Shown here: piece by piece, positions 10,532 to 20,192 of the stretch | Layout: every line of letters begins with the position of its first letter | How positions within the stretch are numbered: position 1 is the first letter of the stretch | Source: Trichosphaerium sp. ATCC 40318 | Taxonomy: Eukaryota; Discosea; Flabellinia; Trichosidae | Reading direction: 5' to 3' | DNA: 43,351 bases | Assembly: GCA_038496445.1 (NCBI GenBank) | Contig: JALMLS010000512.1 | Span: forward strand, 1-43,351 | Program-made: the position numbers and the translations under genes | Notes under the pieces: generated by a model | The model's input: only the letters and a program-made list of their open reading frames with translations | Databases searched by the model: none | Told to the model about the DNA's origin: nothing

Positions 10532-13500
10532 ATGGGTAACAAAAAATGTAAGCATGCGGTAGACAGGCTGGATAAGGCTACTAAACTGAAATCTATCAAA
10601 AAAGCTGCAATTGAAGCGAAAAAACTAGAGATAGACGAAATCACGATTCTAGTACTTGGTAGGCGTATTAAACACCGTCAGTTATTTAATTTGAAACTAA
10701 TAAACACCAGGATCGGCATTCAGCGGTTAGCACGAAATAAAAGCGGTTATTAGCTTATTCAGTCACGTAAATAGGCAAATCTACGTTTGTTAAGCATTTT
10801 TGCGTACAATTGCTTCAAGAAGATGTAGAAGCCCGACGAGATTACAACTTCGCTATTACACATCATATATGGTATTGCTTACAGGAATTTAAACGAAGTC
10901 CTTATTTTAGTCGTTGCAAGAAGGCACGGCTTACTTGCTAAAGATCTGGTATTTGATTTGGTTTAATTAATTAACTAGAGCACTCAATCCGTTATTTTGA
11001 GTCTATCGGATCCAGACGATCCTAAGTGTAATTGTAATTATAATTTCGACTCGGAGCAATCTTGTTTTGATGCTGTTAAAAAGTACGTGAAGGGAGAAAA
11101 AAACAGAATTTTCTGAGAAAGAAGTTAATAGTATTTTTACAGGCTCGTCAATTCAGACTTCATGGATGAATGTACTGCATTTAAAGAATCTCTTGTGTAC
11201 AATAGCCCTATGCATAATTTATCTATGTACGTTGATATACAAGCTGAAAATAGAATACAAAATGAACTTTCTTACTAAACTTTTTTCTATTAAGTTTATT
11301 GAACGCTGTTGCAAAAAGAACTAAAGGATGGGAAGTAACAATACCTGAAATTATGAATGTACGTATATGGACAACAGGGGTTGTAGAGAAAGAGTACCTA
11401 GGCCATAATGGTCAACAGTTTAATCTTTTGGATGTTGGTGGTACGTCTTTTTTAGTTTTAAAAGTATTTGTTGCTCAGGCTTATCACGTTTTACTTTGTA
11501 CTCAATAATACTTTTCTTTTAGTATTTGTTTATTAAAATTAGAGTTTTTTAGTATAAGCTGTGGCATTGTTGTGTTGAAGGCTTATGCTACTTTTGTTAT
11601 TTTTTGCAGTTGGCTAAGTTTTTTTTTATTAAGGTCATCGAAATGAATGGAGAAAATGGTTACATTGCTTTGGAAATGTACATTATATTTGCCATGTGGT
11701 GTCACTAACCGAGTATCTTTTTTGAATTCAAGTAAGGCATAGACAAGACACTAATCCATAGTTGTTTCGTGTTGTGACTTGTATTTTTATTGGAATTTCT
11801 TTTTTTGTTTTGTCTTTAACTCTCAAGCTTCATGTACTTGTTGTGTGAAGATTCACAAACAAATTCATACGAAAAAGCAAAACTTTTACTCTCAGAACAA
11901 ATTAGCAGTAAAGGGTTAGCACATGCCAGCGTCATTGTAGTTTTATCAAAATATGATCTTCTCAAAAAGTTAATGCCTGAGAACTTCGTTAAATTCCAAA
12001 AAATGTTTCCACACTACAAAGGTACGTTAAAAACATGCCTTATTGATCCCATAAATTAAACAAAAAGGAATTTAATTTGATTGTGGACCCTTAGACTTCA
12101 ATACAAGAATATTCCTATTTTTTTCTTTCTTTTGATCGATATCAGTTCAATCAATGCCTATAACTTTGTTTGCTTATTTTTATTGAAGGTTCCTCTGATG
12201 TTGATGAAATTGTCTTACACATCATTGAAGATTTGAAAAAGACTATTAATAAAGGAAGATACAATGTAATGTTCATATGCGGCACGCTAACAGAGTTCGA
12301 TTTGCACTTTCCCTTGGTTCGCATAATTGAGAAAATTGCTTATAAGACAAGACGTGAAGGTACTTCACTAGTACTAATTTTATGTAAATACTCACATTTT
12401 TGAAAGAGGAGACTGAGGAGAGTAAAGGGAAGCCTGAAACTCGATTTGGAAAGTCATTTAAGTCTTACTTGTTTCCTGATTTAAGTGATGCTACTATCAT
12501 TCCATCAGAGTTTAGTAGGCTCAGAGGAGATAAATATGAAGTGCTTAATGACTTTGAGTTCGAACTAAACCAAGAGTCATCGCTTAAGATCAGCAGGGTA
12601 AGAAAAAAGCAAAATATGAAATTGTGTAACTTACTTTTTTTTAGGTATTCGTGGAGAGCCAAGTGCCTGAACTGTTTGTAGACGCTGGAGAAAAAGATTC
12701 CATCCTGAAGCTTGACCATTCTTCTAGAGCGTTCAATTGTCTTATTTCTTGTATTTATGGCAAATCAGTTCAATACGATGACGAACCTTCATTTATAAAA
12801 CTGTTACAATCACTAAAAACGAATAAGCTCGTAAAAGAAATCCAAAGCACCAAACCTGGATGCTACTTTATCAATTCGAAGGGTATCAAAAGATCTTTAA
12901 AGAGACTATACAAGCATGAAGAATCAAAGGATTTAATTCTAAAGACTAGCGATGACAACGAACTGAAGTGTCACAAGGTACATTGCTTCTTTTTGCAACT
13001 TTTTTTTCTTTGTTTTGTTTACTTTTCCGAGTTTTCTTTTTATCTAGCGCCAATACTGTGATTGCTCGTAGTATTGTAATATAATAACTGATTGTATTGT
13101 TTTAGGTTATCTTAGTAGCACGCATACCGTTCTTTGAACAAATTCTGGTATCAAATCAATCAACAGATAAGAATGCTAATGTCATCAAAATTGGTGAACC
13201 TCTCCGTGTCGTCAACCTTTTATTGGATTATCTATACAAAGACAGCATTCCCTTAAACGATATATATACTCTATGGATGCTTTACAAGTTAAGTGATAAG
13301 TACCAAATCGAAAGAATGAAAGGATATGTTTTATCAGGCTTTGTAAAACATCAATGTGGTGTTGAATGCCTTGATGTCTTTTTACAGATACTAGAATACA
13401 CAATGCATATGGAAGGAGAGATTATAGAAATGATGTGTCATGATTGGTTTGTACGTCATGCTTGTGACGGACATGATTTTGTTTTAAATGAAGGAACACG

Positions 13501-13591
13501 TGATGATGTTGTTGCTTACTTGAGAACACTTCATCCTGTGCTAAGAGATACAGTTACCATTATTAACGACAACACAAGTACAAGTCTTTAA
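10532..13591 (+). CDS. Heterotrimeric G-protein alpha subunit fused to BTB domains
   Basis: Exons: 10532-10658, 10711-10725, 10775-10871, 10885-10948, 10979-11082, 11143-11226, 11295-11440, 11634-11712, 11828-12021, 12189-12359, 12407-12597, 12645-12977, 13106-13591; 696 residues. The N-terminus MGNKKC carries the myristoylation glycine and a palmitoylation cysteine. The P-loop GSAFSGKST is at about residue 44. About 135 residues of helical-domain length lead to the arginine finger (NVRIWTTG, about 186), as in G-alpha rather than Ras proteins. Switch II is DVGGHRNEWRKWLHCF. G4 is SKYD (about 278) in place of NKxD. G5 is ICGT (about 332) for TCAT. No classical C-terminal receptor tail ends the protein. 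Instead phase-matched introns lead to a BTB-like segment beginning SDATIIP (about 385) and a clear BTB (KDLILKT...LKCHKVILVARIPFFEQIL, about 515-620) with a BACK-like helical end. RhoBTB proteins, which act as Cullin-3 adaptors, have this plan with a Rho GTPase. The 13-base gap at 10872 is discussed separately. A poly(A) signal lies at 13619. Confidence 0.88.
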
Positions 13592-14006
13592 ACAACCTGT
13601 AACTCTACAATTATAAACAATAAAGCACGTGACAATGTCCGTTGAGTAATTACGGGTCTCACTCATTATCCACAACATACTTGAAAATACATCCATCTTG
13701 ACTTGATGTAAGAGTTGGGTTACAAGGTCTAGTGCACAGTGTATTCTGTAATATCAGTCTCATTGAGGTGGGCTGCCATCGAACTTGGCTCAAGGCTTTG
13801 ATGTGAAGATTCAGCTTTGGCTGCCATTGGACTTGGCCTCCAGGAGCTTTACTGCACTGCAAAGCTTCTAAGAGCCCTCAACTGCTATCTTCGGGTTCTA
13901 CAACTGATGATTAAGGTAGTTGCGTTGTTTTTTTTTTGCACTATCTATGCAGAAGTACTTTTGACATATTCCACGCTAGTGACTATAGTCGCTCATGTTT
14001 TTTAAG

Positions 14007-14207
14007 TTACAGCTGTAGCTGTGCAAGATGAGCATTCCTTAAGAGTACATCAAAGTTGCCGAAAACTCTCCTTGCCGTTAGGTCTACTTCCAAGTGTTTG
14101 CTGTCTCCTACCACGTCCTTTTTGTACTTTGGTATAGTTTTCTTTGAAAGTAATTTGCACATGTTTACAACGCTTGTAAGCGTACGATCTAATTTATCCA
14201 AATACAT
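14007..14207 (-). CDS. Short hypothetical ORF
   Basis: A 66-codon open frame with a protein-like mixture of charged and hydrophobic residues (e.g. SVVNMCKLLSKKTIPKYKK, DVLLRNAHLAQLQL). No domain was recognised and no exons upstream could be joined. It may be a small gene or the last exon of a decayed one. The surrounding 13592-14318 stretch otherwise holds the 3' end of the G-alpha/BTB transcript, CACGTG sites at 13626 and 14272, and a near-direct repeat of 'GGCTGCCAT...ACTTGGC' around 13773 and 13819. Confidence 0.25.
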   Translation of the reverse strand: MYLDKLDRTLTSVVNMCKLLSKKTIPKYKKDVVGDSKHLEVDLTARRVFGNFDVLLRNAHLAQLQL

Positions 14208-14318
14208 GCCATGCTACGTAATTACTATATACAGCATATGACTTATTTTAGTGAGCGCTAGATAAGTTGCCCACGTGTTAGAGTATCTGAAACCTGTACA
14301 CACAAAGGATAAGAAATC

Positions 14319-15260
14319 ATGATGAGTGCTTTGAAATCAAAGTATTGTCACCTGTTGAACCTTCCGCTTGAGCTACAACTTGATATAGTTGATTTAGACT
14401 TTGCAGTTTATGTACAATGGCCTCTTCTATCAAAATACACGGCAACAACCACAAGGTTTGACGATGAACTAAAAAAACATGGAAAGTGGATAAAAAACAA
14501 AATTTTGTATTACTACGACAGTGAGCGAAATAAGTACTCTATCCACTACAATCGTAAGGTAAAATGGCAAAAAATTACAAGCGCCAATCTAGTGATAGCA
14601 TCAATGACCTCAACTTAAGGCCATAAACGCAGCTGCGAAATAATATTGCCTTTTTGACTTCCTGTGTTCACGTGATCTTTATTTCTTGTGACTAAAATAC
14701 GTTAGGCTGAGTGTAGTTTCAAACATGATGTGCTTCATGGGGAATACAAAGAGTGGAATCAATTTAATGATCATTTACAGCAGCATTGTTACTACATAGA
14801 TGGTTTTCTTGAAGGAGAATACAAGTGTTTTTATGATAATGGCAAAATAACCATGCACAGTTATTACATCAAAGGCAAACAAGAAGGAGAGTTCAAAGGG
14901 TGGCATGATAATGGACAGCTGCGCATGGAATACTGTCGTGTTGATGGGGAGCTGGAAGGAGAGTATAAAGCATGGCACAGAAATGGCCAATTAGCAGCAA
15001 AATACAGCTGTATTAAAAGTAAACCGCATGGAGAGCACAAGATATGGTACAGTGACGGTCAAATTAGATGTGTAATTATGAACAGGTATGGCACATGTGA
15101 ATGGAGCAAACAGTGGGATATTAACGGTCAATTAATTGCAGAATATCATCGCACAATACTTATGGATTGTTGGTGTTATTTTGTTTGCATTGTAATGCTA
15201 GCAGTTGGTTTTTTGATTATTTATGTAATTAGCACTATCTTGTGCTTGTTCTTAATTTGA
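14319..15260 (+). CDS. F-box-like / MORN_2 repeat / membrane-anchored protein
   Basis: Two exons, 14319-14558 and 14706-15260, are joined by a 147-base intron with a GACTAAA branch site. The product is 264 residues. Residues 13-45 (LLNLPLELQLDIVDLDFAV) fit a degenerate F-box. From about residue 85 there are five or six MORN_2 repeats of about 24 residues, with core GEYKxWxxNGQL (e.g. GEFKGWHDNGQL, GEYKAWHRNGQL, GEHKIWYSDGQI). The C-terminus is one hydrophobic span (CYFVCIVMLAVGFLIIYVI), suggesting tail anchoring. MORN-type repeats mediate lipid or protein contacts; an F-box would link to SCF ubiquitin ligases. Similar F-box/MORN proteins are abundant in Marseillevirus-type giant viruses, but the intron speaks for a cellular gene. 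A broken relative lies at 700-905. Confidence 0.75.
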
Positions 15261-15544
15261 TGTTCATTTTTGTTTTGAATCTACATTGTATTTTCCATGT
15301 TTCCAGCCTATCCCCTTACATAGTCAATTGCATTACAATGTTCCAGAAGGTATATTTTCAATCTAAAAATGATTGTAAGATTGACACAGTGTTCGCTAAT
15401 AAGTATGCTGGTTGTGGCAACCGTCCAGGAGACGCTTTGCCCTTCGGATGAATGGGTGAGTAGACAGGTTCGGACTACCCAAACTAAGTGATCGCTTGTT
15501 GAAAATTTCAACCGTATAACTCAAGAGATCTATGCTTATTTGTT

Positions 15545-16262
15545 ATGAAGGTTTTAGTGGCGTTTACACGTTCTTGGATATCAAATGCGACAACGAAATA
15601 TTTAATCTCTGACAGAGTGTTTCGCTTTAATAAGACTTCTAATAATTTGCCAACACTTTCAGATTGCTATATTGGTGCCTTCCATGATCCAGTCCGCATC
15701 TTCAACATACATTATTTATCACTAGGCCTTTTACCTGTTAATACTTGTATAACTAGGGAAGTATTGATAACGTTGGATTTGGTTGCATAATGGAAGTGTT
15801 TGATGACAGCTTTTGTGATGGAGATATTGTTGTTGTTCAAAAAGATTTGGTTGTAATAGACACACGTGTCCTTGAAGATAAGCTGGTAGTTAGAGGTACA
15901 CAGAGGTATAATTTTAGCAACACTAACAGTGTTGTATTTCAGGTGATTTTACCTTGGGATCAGGAGGAGCTTATATTCAGTGAGAATACAACAATAACTG
16001 TTGATTGTGACTTTAGAAGGCGAGATTGTATTAAATTTTGTTACCTCTTCCAAGGTATCGCTCATCAGGTGGAAAGAAAATTGTGAAGCTCCGAAGTTAG
16101 ATTCATTCAGCATTCGAAACACCAACGGTTGCTCTGTTGAGGCATCCATATCGATTGGCAAAAAAAGCGAGTAACAGTCAACGGCTCAAAGTTTGCGCAA
16201 AACAACTTTGTACCTGGTGGTCTATTTTTAAAGGGACATTACTGTATCTTCAAGGTTTATTA
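15545..16262 (+). pseudogene. Possible arrestin-like protein, frame broken
   Basis: Three neighbouring open stretches look like parts of one beta-sandwich protein. The first is 15545-15790. The second contains VVFQVILPWDQEELIF and ends in QVERKL at 16086. The third ends with FVPGGLFLKGHYCIFKVYYR at 16262. The last reads like the end of an arrestin domain, but the evidence is weak. Joining stretches one and two in frame would need a 20-base intron (15738-15757, GTTAAT...CTAG). Stretches two and three need a short intron plus one extra base in the A-run near 16162. This is either a pseudogene or a gene with a sequence error. The 15261-15544 region before it shows no gene. CACGTG sites at 16325 and 16425 lie just after. 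Confidence 0.3.
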
Positions 16263-16470
16263 CAGGTAACCAAAAACGCATTTTGAACTGATTTACAAAC
16301 GCATTAAGCACTTTTTGTAAGTACCACGTGTATATTCTTATTGTCATGTCATCTTGCTTAGCTGATGGAAAATATTATAAATTTTTATTTTGCGGCTTAG
16401 CTCGCACTTAGCGATAAGAGTAATCACGTGCACAATAAAATTTTTACTCGCTAAAAAGCATCTTTATTCT

Positions 16471-18033
16471 TTAACATTTGCACTTGCTTTCCTCTTCTTG
16501 TTGAGCTACAGGACTTGATGATTTTCTTTCTTCTAAAACTATATGATCTTCTTCAGAATCTGATTCTTCCTCACTCTTTTTCTCTGGGACTTCTTTTACT
16601 TTCTTTACTACTGCTTTAACTAAGTATTCTGCAGATTCTGTAATATTGATATCATCCTTTGCGGATGTCTCAAACCATGTGAGAAATCCATGTTCTTGAC
16701 AATAACGTTCCATTTCAGAGTTACTTTTAGTGAAAGCGCTTTTTTCTTTCAAGTCAATCTAAACAGTTTGTCAGTGTTTCTCCGTACAGAGCTACACGTG
16801 ATGTTTCGCATTTAATAAAAGAAAAATATGGTTTAATGTACCTTGTTTAATAGAAGTATGGTAGGAATAGGATCTTCAGTACCAGGGAAGAACACTTTGA
16901 CTTTTAAATCTTCAAGCCATTTTGATGCTGCTTCGAAAGTTGAAAATCTTGTAACGTCACATACTACCATAGCACCCAATGAATTCTTATAGTACACCTA
17001 CAAATATCAAATAATTAATTCAACATAAATCTAGCCAAAACAAACTGTAGGGCGCGAAGCAAGTCGTGAAGAAAATTAACTTTTTTATTGTAAAATCAAA
17101 AAAGCTCCTGGCCAACATACCCTTGTCATATGTCCAAATCGCTCCTGTCCTGCAATATTCTTTTGTTAATACGTACTCACTTCCATTATAAAACGATAAA
17201 AAACGAACCTGCAATATCCTAAGAATAACATTAAAATAAAAAATCACGTGACTTTTAAAAAAAATTAAATTGTACCCATAGTTGAAGCCTCACGGTGGTG
17301 CCATCGACAATGACAGGTTTCCAAGCAAAGTCAACGCCGATCTAAAAGAGCGTCAGCCGAAGAAAAAAATGAAAAAAAAAGAGTTCATTTTTGATGTTAC
17401 TAGCAAATTTCGAAGTGATTAGAATGCACCACACGTTGTATTTCTATATCTTTCTACGTTTAAAAGTGCTTTTGACGTTTTTTAACAGTTTAAAGTGACA
17501 AAACGGAAAAATCTGTTAGATTGTACTTACAGTAGCCTTGTAGCTGTGGGAGAAAATGCCATGCGCGAAGCGACTGATAATTGAAGTTTTACCCGTGGCT
17601 ACATCACCTACGTTTCACCGTTAGTGTCTTTGTGTTGTAAGCAGACAAGTTGTAAAAGCGCGAACCGACAACGAGCACTTTTGCCAATAAATCCTGTTTG
17701 TTGTTTTCTGCCGATATTGAGTCTTCTGATGATTCTGACTACTCATAACATTAGTTGTGGAGCACAATACTACTCATTCTACAACAATTGGCATAAAACA
17801 GCGCTCAATAATTCTTTATGAGTATCCGGAGCGTGTATACATACATAAAAAGAGAATAACAACAGAGTTTAGGTTTGTTTGGAAATTTTCGCGTAGTTGA
17901 CGTCTACACGTGATCATCTACGTACCATTTTCAAATTAGGGTGAGATACGCGGTGTAACTTCTTGAGCTCGTCTGGTCTACGTAAGCCTGGTTTTCTGTA
18001 AGTCATAGGAACCATTGATGCATAAGGTGTCAT
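16471..18033 (-). CDS. Rab32/38-like small GTPase
   Basis: Seven exons: 18033-17926, 17738-17666, 17607-17531, 17341-17276, 17159-17121, 16997-16842 and 16758-16471; 807 nt, 268 residues. After an unusual N-terminal extension of about 55 residues the G1 motif is VVGDVATGKTS. IGVDFAWK, IAGQERFGHMTRVYYK, LLLNKIDLK and GFLTWFETSAKDDINI follow. The isoleucine in IAGQ and the GWFETSAKDNINI-type segment are hallmarks of the Rab32/38 group, which works on lysosome-related compartments. The tail is acidic (SEEESDSEEDHIV) and ends KCKC, a C-x-C double prenylation site. The residue before IAGQ is Asn (AAT at 17159) where nearly all GTPases have the Asp of DxxG. An ambiguous acceptor could not restore it. 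Overall similarity to the family is very high. Confidence 0.9.
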
Positions 18034-18638
18034 ACTTATTCAAGGAGAAAAAAAAATAGGCTGCCAGGAGCGCAAAAATGGGCGTTAAGTGTACCAATCT
18101 AGTCTTGGGAACGTAATAAATACAATTTTGGAACCTTTCAGATTTTCTTCACAGGCTCAACCTGAAACGCTCTTTTGAGGGCCTTGAACGCCAGACTTAG
18201 TTTCTCAGGATGGATTACGAGCAAATTAACCTCGCTCTAGAATGCAAGCTACCTCAAGCATGTATCTGTGAAATACTTCACATAAAGCTAATCTAGTTAA
18301 ATCCCAAGAGTTTCATTCAATTTTCAAAACCTTTTCACTTGTACTCATTACAGGACGCTTGCGGCTTCAATGGCACTAATTTGTATATACAACCGTTGTA
18401 CTGAGAGTGCTTTAACATGTTTATTTCAACAATTGAAGGCCGCAGTAACAAATATTAAAAAATAGCTTACTGTGTTGTTTATCACTCTTTGTCGCTCCCT
18501 TTGAAAGTGAAGAATACTTCGCATTCTCATTTTTTTCCCTAATTAGATGCAGCATTTTTTGTCTTGTTAGTGTAGTTACTCAGAGGATATTGTTGAGCAA
18601 TAAATCCTAATTCAGTACTTTAAGGTATATCATTGTGT
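18034..18638 (+). other. Intergenic stretch with weak small-exon candidates
   Basis: Two short protein-like stretches occur on the plus strand. One starts at the ATG near 18209 (MDYEQINLALECKLPQ). The other follows an acceptor near 18354 and reads 'ASMALICIYNRCTESALTC' to a stop near 18464. They could not be joined in frame with normal splice sites, so no gene is called. The left part should contain the promoter of the Rab32-like gene; a CACGTG at 17907 lies in its first intron. Confidence 0.25.
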
Positions 18639-20027
18639 TCAAACATGTACCCTGTAGATATTTGCACGTTCTTCAAAAAACACGTTTGTCGGATGATAGT
18701 ACCATGCTTCCCCTCCACAGCTTATAAAAAGATATTCTCCAACCCATGACATTTTGCATTGCCTCATTAAACGTTTTTGCTCTGATGAAAATCTCTTCAA
18801 ACACAAACTAAGATTAAGACGAATGAATGCCTTATTCATGTGTTTATACACATAGAGATTATCGTCATCTACAACCAATATAAAGAATACATCGCTGTCT
18901 GTTTTATCACTCTTTGCCATGGCATGTATTGATCCTTTGAGAGTGGAGAAAGAACATTTCATGTTCTCATTATTTTCTCCCAATTTAAGCAATGTTTCAT
19001 CCTTTGGTTTAAACCCATAACTACCTTTGTAATACTTACAAGAAGCAATGATATTACAACCATGACGTATAGTTTTAATGACTTTGAGTGTGTCAAAATT
19101 ATAAAATTGTAAATCTCTTGAATTTGACGATACTAACACAGTCTCATCTGTATCCCAAAAAAACAGTTGTGAAGCATAAGCCTCTAAGGTTTAGACTTAG
19201 TCAAGTGCAAATATCATAAGAAAACCTTGGTTTAATGGAAAATTTATCAGTGTCATAGTTATAGATAAAAGAGGGTGGGTACAGAAAAAATCAACAAAAA
19301 AAAAGTTATTCTAACAAAAACGTAGTAGTTGACTTCAGACTTTGACATTATATGAACATGTAAAGTTTTAGTAGAAAAGTAAGTAATTGCGTACTTGGCG
19401 TTATAAAGAATACACAATCTTCTCCTCTTGATTGTTTTAAGAGTCCAGGAGAATAGTAATGATTAAGTAAAAATATAAAAGTATCATTTTTTTCTGAATA
19501 AACCATACTGACCACTCTATTATCGCTCACTGGGAAGTTCTTATCTATACACAGTTCACCAGAATCAACGTTCAATATATAAGGTCCTTTACCATTAGTT
19601 ATAACATAAACCTAATAGCAAGAGTAAGCGGTAGTCAATAGCGAGTTTAACATTGAAAAAATTTGAAAAGTCTTGTAACCTTTCCGGAAGGTCCTGCACA
19701 AGCGTAAGTGATCTTTTTTGTTAGTATCTTTGGTACAAACGTTGTAGGGCATATCCAGTTCGTTTTTCTTTTAGTAAAAGCCTGAATCGGGCATTTCCTG
19801 ATTACTACAACTTCATGCTTCTTAAAAGCCTAAAGAACATTAAAATACAGTATGTACAATACCAGCGGTTTCAAATGTACCTCACCAAAAGGTGTTGGTT
19901 GTGATAAATAAAAAAACCTCTTGTTTACTCTGCGAAACGTCTTGAATCCATCGTAGCATAGTTTCAGTGCGATAGTATACCAAAGTTCGTTAGGTAATGT
20001 CTTACATTGTGACATTCTCGAGACCAT
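18639..20027 (-). CDS. F-box protein with beta-propeller-like C-terminal region
   Basis: Four phase-consistent exons: 20027-19881, 19829-19680, 19611-19395 and 19183-18639; about 352 residues. Residues 9-50 (TLPNELWYTIALKLCYDGF then TFRRVNKRFFYLS) form an F-box, the Skp1-binding module of SCF ubiquitin ligases. The remainder is a series of beta-strand-like units such as 'VVSMVYSEKNDTFIFLLNHY' and 'TVLVSSNSRDLQFYNFDTLK', which resemble WD/quinoprotein propeller blades that would recognise substrates. No strict WD dipeptides are present, so the fold is inferred. A short alternative start exists at codon 5. The gene is followed head-to-tail by another F-box gene at 20193-20978. Confidence 0.75.
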
Positions 20028-20192
20028 TTAAGTCAAGCAGGCCGAAGATTAAGGGCACTTAAACCTAATGATAAAAAAACCCCAAAATTTCATTTATTTT
20101 CAGTGCAAACGTGTTCTAAACTAGGCTCTTTCTTTTTGGTTTCAAGATTTCTAATCACACCAAATCCAATTATTTCTTAGCTTATTCATCTG

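Noticed and set aside
15400-15480. tRNA-like stretch with GGTTCGGAC
   Set aside because: No acceptor stem or anticodon arm of the right spacing could be paired around it.
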